From Otis tarda (taxonomy: Eukaryota > Chordata > Aves > Otidiformes > Otididae): 64,000 nucleotides of DNA. Positions within the stretch are counted from its first letter, which is position 1. Each line of letters opens with the position of its first letter. The position numbers and the translations under genes were made by a program. Positions 22,653 to 32,715 of the stretch are shown here, in pieces. Location: NCBI GenBank assembly GCA_026413225.1, contig CM048553.1, forward strand, positions 16,616,501 through 16,680,500. The letters run 5' to 3'. The notes below the pieces were generated by a model that was not told the origin of the DNA, did not search any database, and saw nothing but the letters and a program-made list of their open reading frames with translations.

Positions 22653-23230
22653 GAGAAGCTCAACATGAGCTGGCAATGTGGGCTTACAGCCCAGAAGGCC
22701 AACCGCATCCTGGGCTGTATCAAAAGAAGTGTGGCCAGCAGGTCAAGGGAGGGGATTCTCCCCCTCTACTCCGCTCTTTTGAGACCCCACCTGGAGTACT
22801 GTGTCCAGCTCTGGAACCCCCAGTGTTAGAAGGACATGGACCTGTTGGATCAAGTCCAGAGGAGGGCCACGAAGATGATAAGAGGGCTGGAGCACCTCTC
22901 CTATGAGGACAGGCTGAGAGAATTGGGGCTGTTCAGCCTGGAGAAGAGAAGGCTCCAGGGAGACCTTATAGTGGCCTTCCCAGTACCTAAAGGGGGCCTA
23001 CAGGAAAGACAGGGAGAAACTCTTTAGCAGGGCCCATTGTAATAAAATGAGAGGTAATGGTTTTAAAATAGAAGGAGGTAGATTAAGGCTTGATATAAGG
23101 AAAAAAATTTTTACACTGAGGGTGGTCAGTGTAAAACTCTGGAACAGGCTGACCCAGAGAGGTGGTGGATGCCCCATCCCTGGGAACATTCAAGGCCAGG
23201 CTGGATGAGGCTCTGAGCAACCTGATCTAG
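22653..23230 (+). pseudogene. Broken CR1 ORF2 (reverse transcriptase C-terminus)
   Basis: This is the coding part of the CR1 fragment, corresponding to the region after the polymerase core of ORF2p. The frame that contains ATG 22665 runs through a segment typical of the family, with [15 protein letters not shown] and [12 protein letters not shown] visible. It is interrupted by an in-frame TAG at 22827-22829, where the family normally has a sense codon before KDMDLL. The same frame continues to about 22978, where one extra C (22979-22981) shifts it. A second single-base insertion near 23150-23156 shifts it again before the family stop at 23228-23230. The catalytic reverse-transcriptase motifs and the endonuclease domain lie upstream in a complete element and are absent here. 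The fragment has no coding capacity. Confidence 0.9.
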
Positions 23231-23317
23231 TTGGAGATGTCCCTGCTCCTTGCAGGGGGGTTGGACTAGATGACCTTTAAAGGTTCCTTCCAACCCAAAC
23301 TATTCTATGATTCTATA
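22653..23317 (+). mobile_element. CR1 LINE retrotransposon, 5'-truncated 3' end
   Basis: This is the 3' end of a chicken-repeat-1 (CR1) non-LTR retrotransposon, the dominant LINE of birds. Seen in sequence: a reading frame from about 22653 matching the C-terminal part of the CR1 ORF2 reverse transcriptase, including the characteristic stretch [16 protein letters not shown] near 22851; the usual ORF2 stop TAG at 23228-23230; a short 3' UTR with the typical TTGGACTAGATGACC; and the 3'-terminal direct repeat ATTCTATGATTCTAT at 23302-23316. Full-length CR1 is around 4.5 kb by established knowledge, so about 0.65 kb remains, consistent with the usual 5' truncation on insertion. No clear target-site duplication is visible, as is common for CR1. 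The copy is moderately diverged and cannot be active. It inserted in the plus orientation into otherwise unique DNA. Confidence 0.96.
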
Positions 23318-26069
23318 AGTCTATGAAGAAAGCTTTGCACTGCCGGGCTATCTGGTCCCCTGCAAGCTCTCCAGCAGTGCTTGTCCAACCTCAGTCCCCA
23401 AACCCACTAAGGACCACCCAGAACAGCACCACCATCACGCTGATGGCTGCTGGTCCAGCTGTTGCTGGGCTTCTCCTCCATATCAATTTGCCACTGCATA
23501 AGCAGCAAGCCAGCACACTCCCTGTTTCGTTGTTGGGGCTGGAGTGTTGGTTTTATATGACTTTACAGTTTTGCTTGTAAAACACCTTCTTTTGGGTAAC
23601 TGTAGAAAGCAGCCTTTCTACCAGCCTTTCTTGTTCTAGCCAATTTTTCTTTCAACGTTCTAAATTTTACCGCAAAGAGAGGTTTATTTGTGCAAAGTAG
23701 GAAACTGATTGCACTGGCTCTGAAATGTTTATATAAGGGGCTTCACCGGCCCTGATCTCAGACTAATTGGCCAAATTAAGTTGCCTCAGAACTTCTTCGA
23801 AGCATGGCATGAAATGCACTTGTAATTAAGGCACAAATGCTGTGGCACAAAATCATTTTATGCCTCTGTACAGCAGATCTGCCAGTGGAGTCAGAGGCTA
23901 CACAAACCGAGTGAGGGTGGCCCTGCGATTTCCGTTCGGTCTGTTCAGATTTCTGAGAAAATGCCCATTTGGCAGATCAGAACCCATTGATTTTTTTTTC
24001 TTTAATAACCCCTATTCTTCTTGCCACTCATCACTTTTCTTTTCGTTTTCCTTCTGCCGCTCTCTAAATTTTCAGAACTTCTACATTTTTATAATGTCTT
24101 GAAAGCTTAGGGTATCAGAGGGAAAAGTGAAAAAAATAGGGAAAAGTGCTACCCTGTGGCCACCACTTAGTTTATTACATTTGGCAGCAATTAAGAAACT
24201 CAAAGCTAAACTACCAGAAAGTTGAAATAGTTTGAAAACATTCCACAAATTGTGAAAAATGTAAAAAAATGTTCACCTCAAGCTTTGCAAAATGAAAATA
24301 TTTTTTATTCCATTATGGTTAGTTTTTATTCCGTTCTAGTTTCTCATTGCATTCACTAAAAGTCATAAGTGTTTAGGCATGAATTGTCCGTCCCAGTGTG
24401 GGCTGTAAGAGAAAAGTTCACAAGCATCTTTGTGGGTTTTGCTGGCTGGTTGTCACCTGGGAGGAGAGACATGGCTGTTTGCCTTTCCCTCCCATGGGAA
24501 AGGCCTTAGTGGCCAAATCTGGTGGTTTCCCAGGAAAATGCATGAATTCAGGGGGAATTCTTGGAGTTGGCCTGCCCTTTACCTTGTGGTCAGCTCTAAG
24601 TCTATGCTCTTTTCGTCTGCTCTCTCCCACATGACCACAGTGAAGCATGACTGCCAAGGACCTGCAACGGTGGTGGCCTTCACTTGATCCATCACTGTGG
24701 CGTCACAGGGAAGCACTGAGTGGAAATTCCCTGTTACCTCAGGCTGTTGCACATGTAGGAGTCAACAACGGCAGGAGATCAAAGGTCTGCACTGCTTTTG
24801 GGAGCCTTGTTTGCGCTTTAATTTGAATTTGCGGAGGCAGGCAGCCCTTGCAAGCAGATCCCCGCTGCCTGTGGGGACAGCTCTCCTGTGTGAGAGAGAG
24901 GAGGTGTGCCTGGGTGTCTGCTGTGAGGACCTCTCACCTCTCCAAGCCTGGTGATGCAGTGTGTGAGGAGGGGGCGTGCAGAGGACTCTGCTCAGCTCCG
25001 CTGGGCACCGGAGTTAACACCACCAGCTAACGCACCTGCATCTACTGCTGGAAGGAAGACCCACAGACATACAACTCTGCCCCTTCTGCTGCCATGACAG
25101 AAGCTTGCTTGAAACCATTTTGCCTCACACTCTGCACCCAGATGTGCAGGTAGACAGGGGAGCATCTTCCTTGGCAAAGGGGCTCCGGAGCCCCTGCCTG
25201 GCTTTATGCAGGCAGCATTGGGCTATCGGAGGTGCCCTTGCTGCCGGTGGCCCTGGTCACCCCAGGGACTCTCGCTTGCACCCAGGGCAGGGTGCCGTGC
25301 ATCACGCAGTGGAGTGAGAAGCAGCGCAGCCCAATATTAGCATCTCCATAGTAAATAGGTAGCACAGGGGGGATCTTCCCTCAGGAGGGCTTCTGGATTC
25401 ACAGTCTTCTGCCTGTAAGCACTGCAAATCCAAGCTCCAAAGCCTTCACTTCTCTAAAACCAAGACAGTTTTTCCTGTGTAAAGAATTGCCATAAAAACT
25501 GAACAAGCACTTCAAGATCTGCCCTTCTGGCATCTTCTCATTTTGTCTTGGCTGCTGCCTACATGTGCTCAGGGGTTATCTCCAGAGCTCATTTTCTGCT
25601 GTGTTCGGCTGCCGGCTGCTAGCTTTCCAGCCTAAGATCATATGTGATTTGGCTTGGGGACACATCACATGTAGCTTTACGTCAGAAATGGTAATTTGCC
25701 AGTTGTAGGTATAATTAACAGACCAGAAAAAAACCCCCAAACAATAGCCTCAAGTAGCCTCAAGCCAAGTTGTGGGTAGAATATTAAATAGACTACATTT
25801 TTCAGAGTGTATAGAGAGAATTAAATCTGTGGCTGAGGAGCGGCTCCAGACAACCTGAGGGGATCTTTGAAAGGCTCATTAGCTTGTGATGCTGAGATCT
25901 AAATTTCAGATTCATTAGGCTCTTTGAGCCCCAGGAGTATTTCCTGGGCTTTCACAATTTAGACTCAGCCCAATTGCTCCCATACTAACTTACCTTGAGA
26001 AACAGAGAAGATGGCAATTGCTGACATGAGGCTCGTCAATGGTTCATGACAGCCTGTCCTGCCTTCAGG
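23318..26069. other. Unique non-coding DNA after the CR1 copy
   Basis: No gene or additional repeat recognised. A T/C-rich patch at about 23990-24075 ends in a splice-acceptor-like TTTTCAG. Confidence 0.65.
25745..25764. repeat. 10-bp perfect tandem duplication
   Basis: TAGCCTCAAG occurs twice without interruption, at 25745-25754 and 25755-25764. Likely replication slippage. Confidence 0.9.
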
Positions 26070-26220
26070 ATTAATAGGGTAGTCGTGCACGTAAGATACG
26101 CTCTGGGGATCTGGAAGATTTGGGTTCAGTTACCAGCTTTGCTATGAGTTCTGTGGAGTCTGGCTTTTCTTGTCTGCAAAGTGGGGATAAATAACAATTC
26201 CCTTCCTCTGCCTTGTGTCA
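26070..26220 (+). mobile_element. MIR/CORE-SINE-like element, degenerate
   Basis: The stretch reads like an old MIR-family SINE in the forward orientation. A segment resembling the tRNA-derived head ends in TTTGGGTTCAGTTACCAGC (26119-26137). This is followed by a middle region and then a tail resembling the MIR signature of a pyrimidine-rich block, GTCTGCAAAGTGGGGATAA (26172-26190) and a short AT/CT-rich part. MIR-type CORE-SINEs predate the amniote radiation and survive as diverged fragments in birds. The assignment rests on recalled consensus features and not on an alignment. The boundaries are approximate. Confidence 0.5.
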
Positions 26221-26437
26221 TTGACTTTAATGACTTCAAAGAAAAAAGAAAATCCTCTGGCAAAAGCGGCTGTCAGATCTTGATGCCACTTGGAACTAAG
26301 AAACACTTGTGATGTAATTCAACAGGCACTATGGAGAACTCAAGTGTCAATCACACAAGGAAAACCGCTTGGGATTCAGGCCAGGACAAGATCAGAATAA
26401 AAAACCGTGTAATAATAATCACTTATGTGCATACAAA

Positions 26438-26600
26438 GTCACAGAAACATAGAAAAATAGAGGGGAAGATACACCAAAGATATCCCTTAGCCTTCCTGGT
26501 TCTCTAAAAATTTTGCCATTCCCTATGGTTATGCGTCTAGCCTGCTGTCAAGGATGTCCACTCCCTCCTTCAACATCACATTTCCGTGCCTTGCTTATGA
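26438..26600 (-). mobile_element. Possible very old CR1-type 3' end
   Basis: The plus strand begins with ACAGAAACATAGAAAAATAGA (26441-26461) and continues into GGGGAAGATAC, with a CCACTCCCTCCTTCAACATC block about 110 bp later. This order resembles the reverse complement of an ancient CR1 3' UTR, in which an AATCATAGAAT-like end is followed by GGAAGGGACC and later by a CTCC-rich block. Divergence is high and the assignment is tentative. Confidence 0.25.
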
Positions 26601-28285
26601 AAATGGCACCACCATGGTCATGCTGCCTTCTGAGATGTTCCTGTTTAGCTCTTGCCTCTCTCTTGCCTTAGCCTTACCTATCTTTTTCAGACTTTCTGCT
26701 TAATTCACACAATATAGTTTCCACTTTTTTAGTTTCCCTGTAGCGCCGAAAGCCGAGATAGTCACTACCCTAATGGGGATGTTTGTCCTTGTGCCCCTAC
26801 TGTCACTTATTTGCGGACAAGCCAGCTCTCCTTGGCTTCTTCTCTTTCTTCCCTCCCCTGGAATCTGTCAAGCAGTCATTTTCTCCATTTATTAATCCTC
26901 AGATATGCAGTCCCTGTTGACATACTGTCAGAGAAGTTCTGTGCATGTCCTGGGGGCGTACTTTTTCATTACTATTCCCATAAATTAAAAAGAAAAAAAA
27001 TCCAGACACATGATTAAAAAATGTAAATCTTTTGCTTGTCTTCATTAGGGATTCCATATAGACTGGGGAAAATTTCAGCCAGAGTCTTCGGGCTGAACAA
27101 ATAAAAGAAGAATTAAATATAAATTCAATAAATAATATAATGTAGCTTTTCAAACATTCTGGCAAAGTTTAATAAATCTAAGTTACTTAGACATATGTTT
27201 ATCATAGAACTATTTGTAAGAACATGGTATATATCAAAAAAGTAAAATTTCCTTGCATTCTTGTAGAGACATATTGTAAGGTGTGAGAAGAATGTCCTAG
27301 TCAACAACTGTTCTTTGCTTTCAAAAGCTGAAATATGTTCTCATATAAATAAAAGAAGAAGCCAGTAAGTGAAGGTTATTTCAGTGGAGGAAAGTAACAG
27401 CTAATCCAGGAGTTAGATTTTTCATTGCAGAAAGCATTTTACAACTTTGAAGTTTCTTTCATTCCAGAATGAATATTGCAAACGAATCCTCATTGTGAAA
27501 AATTACAAGATGGTTAAAACATCTTGTGCTAACAAAAATGAAGACTTTGATCGAAATAAGCTTTTGGGAAGAGCCTATATAGTTTATAATACAAAGAAGA
27601 AGAATGATGATATCCAAATAGAAAAATGTTCAATGTTATTAAAATTATATTTCCTTTTTTTTTCTTCAGTTGATTTTTTTTTTTAATTGAAGGCCAAAAG
27701 TATCCTCAAGACAGTTAACTGTCGTCAGCGTTTTGCAAGAAAAATCTTTCCATTGGAAGACTTCCAGCCAGGTCTCCATTTCAGTTCTGCAGAACCTAGA
27801 ATTGATTTTTCCATCTAGTTCTACTCTATCAATCAGATATATTTAAATCTGTATTATGCTGCCTGTTTAATGTTGGTGGCATACTTCATTAATTTTAAAA
27901 GATAATTTATTTTTTTGAGCTTTCTTAGTAGAATTTTGCAGTTACTATCCACAACCTGAGGCTGTGGATATCTGCAAATACCTGTGCAGTGCATAGACTG
28001 CCTTTGGTATCTACAGGAAAAGCACTGAATATTCAACTCACTGTCTGAAGCATACATGACAGTAAATTTTGTCATTTACTGTATCAGAAACATGATGCCA
28101 AAGATATTTCATTATATTCAAAACTTAAGATGATGCAACCCACTATATACTTTTGACTCTATGTTTAACATTTAACTACAGCACCAGCCAGCCAGGGTCT
28201 TCAAGTCATCCATCAGAAAGGAACCTGCTTATCAGCTTCTTGCTGTCAATGCAAAAAAAGGAGAGTTACTTTTGTAAACAGGTAA
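26601..28285. other. AT-rich non-coding DNA
   Basis: AT-rich sequence with T8-T10 runs at about 27652-27685. A 79-codon frame from 27447 reads FQNEYCKRILIVKNYK and then ANKNEDFDRNKLLGRA, follows an acceptor-like TTTCTTTCATTCCAG at 27468, and has no recognised family. A 100-bp segment at 28182-28281 is bracketed by AACTACAG and the donor CAG then GTAATT, a weak exon candidate. Confidence 0.55.
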
Positions 28286-28552
28286 TTAGAAAACTATACC
28301 CACATGGCATTTGGTGCACAGAGAAGATTATTAGGAAAATGTTCTTCAGTTACTGAAGAGGAGCCAGATGACACTGATGATACTGTGATGTACCAGCCCC
28401 AGTCATCACCACAGAAGGAAATTGAGAAATGGGTTCATGGTGATGGTGAAAACCTGATGTTCCCAAACGTGGCAACTCCAAATGAGCTTGGAAGCAGCAG
28501 TGAATCATACTGCTACCTGCTATGTAATGCTGCTACACTGCAGACAAAATAA
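28286..28552 (+). pseudogene. Protein-like open frame, possible transposase remnant
   Basis: The frame is open from 28286 (first ATG 28304) to TAA 28550-28552. The part from about 28352 has unusually coding-like codon use and an acidic stretch, EEEPDDTDDTVMYQP, then SSPQKEIEKWVHGDG, FPNVATPNELG and SSSESYCYLL. The order EIEKW, then FPNVA, then SSSE is reminiscent of the hAT transposase dimerisation region. That region typically has an EI/EKY segment, then a PLxWW segment, then FPxLA, then a TSxxSERxFS-like segment. The WW segment is missing here. That resemblance is inference from memory and weak. It could equally be a fragment of an unrecognised gene or chance. No RNA-binding, protease or polymerase motif is visible. 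Confidence 0.2.
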
Positions 28553-30350
28553 ATCACACCTGCATTTCTTTTTCTGTGGAAGCTCTCTTTTTTATTCTTG
28601 TGACAAGTTTTGCTCATCCTGATTTTCCAGACATGCTTGGTTTTACTTTGTTCAGCTAATCAACGGTCTATATTATTACCCAAGGTCTGTAAAGCGACAT
28701 CTTTAGGCATATTCCTGGGATTCACTTTCTTGGAAAGAAGAATGTTAACTTTTCCTGTTTTAGACAAGGAAACGTTTAGAAGGGAAAATGAAGCTCAGCA
28801 TTCTGTATAAGAAAAAAAGATCCCTCTGCAAATCAGGGTCCTGTTCACACTTTCTGTGCACTTTTGTGAAACAGCTTTGCCATCTCAGTAAAATATAAGA
28901 AAGGTGTTTTGCCCACAAGAAGGATGAACCAGCACCTTCTTGCACTAAACAAGCCCTGCACCATGCAGAGGGAAAAGAAAAAGGTGTCCATCTTTTTTAG
29001 GAATTCTGCACTGACTGTGTAACATTATCTCTATTCAGTGTCACGCAACAGGAGTAAAATTGTAGAGTGGACAGTGTGCTGAGGGCCATGCCTATACACT
29101 AAGCCTCTCAAAGGGGTCTTGCTTTGCACCAGCTGTATGTGGTCCCATGGACCGAATGCCTCTGCACTGTTGACTGCATGGCTGAAGTACATTCCTGTTT
29201 ATCTGAAAGGGATCCAGTTCACAACATCCAAAACTCCCCTGTGATCCCAGCCAAAGCATGGCACATGGAGACATTAACTTCAAAAGCCCCATCCTGATCT
29301 GCTCTAAGTTGCTGACAGAGACACAGCCAGTGTGTGCGTGAGCTCAGGGATCTCCTGCCATCTGCTTGCCTGGCACCGCAGAGGCATTTAGGGAGCTGAG
29401 GTAGACGGTGACTCCTTAATTTTAGAACCCATCTGGCAACACTTTCACAACTTCTGACAGCCACAATACCAATGGCATAATTTTCCAGCTTTAACAGCCT
29501 CCAGGTCCATGAAGTCTGGATCTTTTTGTCCCTTGAACCCTACAAGACAGTCGTGAAACCACAGAATGCAAATTAAGGTTATTCCATGTTCTACATCCAT
29601 GTAAGGATATTTGTCATGAGGTCTCCCCTCACAGAAACCAAGGGGATATCGGCATGGACTCTGAGCAGAGCCAGCTGCCTGTCCCACCAGCACCTTGAGG
29701 CCCACCAGTCCCCCCCCAGGCAGTTGAACCATGCCAGTTGAGACCAGACAGAGTAAGCACTTAGACGGTGACTGATTAAATAGGGGTTATGCAGTATCTA
29801 AGGAGGCTGCCAAAATGCCTCATGATTAATCAAAATCTTAAAAAAATTCAGGGAATCTGAGTGCTGCAAAATCTCACTCTGTTTTTCATCTCCCGGGAAG
29901 GTAAACAAATGAGCCCACTCCACACCAGAAGTTAAAGGGCCTAGGAGACCCTAGAGCCAACAAACCTCATAGCCATTTCCAAAGCAGTTCCCTGTCTCTT
30001 TCCTCTGTTTTTTTTGTAGTGCACCCTCTCCCCAAGGCCTCCTGGAGCATCTGCCTCAGCCTGGCACCTTGTGTCCGCTATTCTTGGCCATCACCCACAC
30101 CTCCATGCAGCAGTAGCCCCTGGGGTCCCCTCTGAGAGCTTCCCTGGGAGGTGCAGGGAAAAGCCCATTGCATAAGTGTGACAGATGCACAAACACACAC
30201 CGGCAGAGAGACAGGACTCCTGGAAACACGCAGCACAGCTTGGGCAGGGAAGAAGATCTGTCCAGTCATAGAGATGAGAGCAGTAGGGCTGGGTCACATC
30301 CATAATTCATGAAGCTTTACAATAGATGAAATCCAGGTTTTTTCTTTCAG

Positions 30351-31410
30351 AGGTTCCTCCATGCTCCTTCCCTTCTCTCAAGTGAAGAAACTTGAAATAT
30401 TCTTCCCTCTGTTGCCTGAAATGCTCTCTGATGCCTCCAAGTGTCCTGGGAACAGGGCAGCTGACTGCTCTGCCATTTATTCCGAGACACTAAGAGCAGA
30501 GATCCAGCAGCCACCATGCCTCAAACATAGGGGTAGGGCAGGCAGCAGCTGCCCTTAAATTAGGAAACCAAAAGTTGCAATTTTGGACAGGAAGACAGAG
30601 CTGATAATAGCAGTTTTATTTGTAGCGGGATTGTCTGAAAACGAGAGAGAACGTGATGCTCATGATGCTGGGGTCCTTTGCCTGGGATCTTCTTGCACCC
30701 CTGACCATTCCTCATGGTGCAGGAAGCCTGCACTGTGCTGAGCAGCTTGCTAATGACTATTGACTGCTTCATTTTATAAACACCTGACCTGCGATTTCCT
30801 GAATGTGTGCGTTTCCTTTCTCCCTGCCCAGCGCTGCCAGTCATGGGATGCTGGAAAGCAGCATGGACACCAGCCATCATGCAGAGCCAAGGCCCTTGTG
30901 GGGTCTGTTTCTGCCCACAGCTGGCTGAAGTACCCCATGCCGGAGTGCAGGGAGACACTGGAAAAGCTCCGGCACATGCTGGCTATGCTTCCTGCTTGCA
31001 CAGATTGGATAAGTAAGCAACAAGACAGAATAAAGCATTTTTCTTTTAATAATTTAAGTTTATGTGTCAATGATTTGACATGTAAAACAAACATTTGGGG
31101 GAGGTAATTTTCTGCATGGCAACGCACATGTTGGAAAAACTTTGGGTTGTGAGTAAATGCACACTTAGCTGAGACCACAAACATTCACACGTGCCTGCAA
31201 GCTGTGACTCTGCCTGGGCCCAGAGCTGTAAGAGGCAGAGCTGTGTTGTCCCAGCATCACGGGCATTTCTGTCTGTTTTTCAGTCTCCTGTGTGCTCAGT
31301 TTCCCATGGCATCTTCTCAATCACAGCCTCTGTGACCACTCTGCTTGGGGTGCATCCCTTCTTCTCACAGAAACAGCAAAGTGAAATAAAAATATATTCC
31401 TTACCAAAGT
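30351..31410 (+). other. Candidate 3' end of an unrecognised spliced transcript
   Basis: This is an inferred transcript and no protein family is recognised. Seen in order: a strong acceptor ending TTTTTTCTTTCAG at 30350; a frame open from 30352 with ATG at 30361; a possible donor GTAGGG at 30533; a strong acceptor TTTCCTTTCTCCCTGCCCAG ending 30831; a good donor GTAAGC at 31013; an acceptor TGTCTGTTTTTCAG ending 31283; and AATAAA at 31029-31034 and 31385-31390. Model 1 joins 30351-30532 to 30832 in phase and stops at TAA 31014-31016, just before the first AATAAA, giving about 119 codons from ATG 30361. Model 2 reads 30832-31012 in another frame (60 open codons, containing ECRETLEKLRHMLAML), joins to 31284 in phase and stops at TGA 31382-31384, immediately before the second AATAAA. 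A non-coding RNA is equally possible, and all sites could be decoys. Confidence 0.25.
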
Positions 31411-32214
31411 TTTGTTAATCTGCAGAGGGAGCCAGACAGGAAATTTGTACATTGGTCCTCACTGACATTGCAAATAATATAAACTCCTTATTTCCTCCAC
31501 AGCTGGCTGGAAGCTCAGCCCCTTCGACACAATGAGGGGAAATGTAATTTTCTGTTTGTTGTATTGTTGGAGGTTCTCATTTTTACAGCTGCTATTTGAC
31601 TCCCTCTACTTTTTATAAAAGGCGCTTGTTTCTTCTCATATGCAGGTTGCCTCTCAAAAAATAAACTTTTGAGGGATCTGCCGCACAGTCCCCATCTCTT
31701 GCATCTGTGCTTGCAGAGGGCATTGCATCTGGGAAGAGCAGATGAGCCATCAGCCCGGGATGCACCTCGCACCCCAGCCCTCCTCACCCCTGCTTCCCAG
31801 TGTGGCCACCCCCCAGGGACTCCTCCGAAAGATGATTAACAAAGCAATAACATTGGCAATAGCTGATCTGGATGCTCTTCAAATATTTGCCCCATGATAC
31901 AAATGCTTGTGGTTATCCCACGAACCATCCTCCAGACAAATGTTTTGAATTATCTGTTTCCAGGAACAACCCTGTAGGCTGCAGTCCCAGGAGCTGGACC
32001 GGGCTGCCGGAGCCAGCATCTGATGGTAGCCCAGGGGATCGGCACCCATACAGGTCCTGACAGTCTCCCAGATCCGTTCCTGTGTTCTCCTCGAGACATG
32101 GCAGCGTCTCCTTATCAAACCTCTCCCTATGGGAAACTTCCCACACAGTGGAGTTTGGTCCAGCTCTCCTAACTATCACACCTAGGCTCCGTCTGCAGAC
32201 TGTTAACAAAGTCC

Positions 32215-32400
32215 TCAGTGCCTTACGATAACAACGTTGGTTAATAAAACTGGGGGAAATACATAATCACAATGAGGCTGCTGTGTATACAGAAAGGCAA
32301 GATTAATAAACCATTGTCAAGCCTGGGGTAAGTCAATAAAGTGGAACTGATTGGCAGCCAGGACAGCAGGCAGGTAATCATTAATCTCTATGTGTGATGT
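32215..32400. promoter_or_regulatory. Candidate conserved non-coding element
   Basis: Contains GGTTAATAAAAC, AGATTAATAAACC, ACCATTGTCAAG (SOX-like), AGTCAATAAAGTGG and GTAATCATTAATCTC in under 200 bp. This is a cluster of forkhead, homeodomain and HNF1-type words. A perfect palindrome GTCTGCAGAC lies just upstream at about 32190. Function is inferred. Confidence 0.25.
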
Positions 32401-32589
32401 TGAGTTTAAAGACCAGATGTTACTTGAAACCCGCGCAGATGCATGGGGTGTCCGGGAGGGCACCGTAGCGCTGTTATCGTACACCCCTGCATGTGGAGCA
32501 GGAAGAGCTGCATTCCTTGTGATTAACCCAGCTTGAACTTTGAAATCCGAGTCCTAAATATTTGCAAGAAAACTGCAGCTAAGACAAAG

Positions 32590-32715
32590 GATCGGGGTTT
32601 GAAAGGTCCTTTGGTTCTACAGTGTGGGAGAAACGTCCTCTGGGGCTTGGGGCAGGTCCCTTTCCCATCTGGGACCTCACTTTTCCATCTTCAGAGTACG
32701 ATTATTCCCCAAACT
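32590..32715 (+). mobile_element. Possible second MIR-like SINE fragment
   Basis: The order CTTGGGGCAGGTCCCTTTCCC (from 32646), then CCTCACTTTTCCATCTTCAGA (from 32674) and ACGATTATTCC resembles the central and tail part of MIR. In MIR this is a TTGGGCAAGTCAC-like core, then CTCAGTTTCC, then CATCTGTAAAATGGGG. The match is weaker than at 26.1 kb because the GGGG segment is lost. It could be chance similarity in a pyrimidine-rich region. Confidence 0.3.

Noticed and set aside
22676..22906. 76-codon frame inside the CR1 element
   Set aside because: It is a shadow of the true CR1 ORF2 frame, which runs in a different register from 22665 through 22836.
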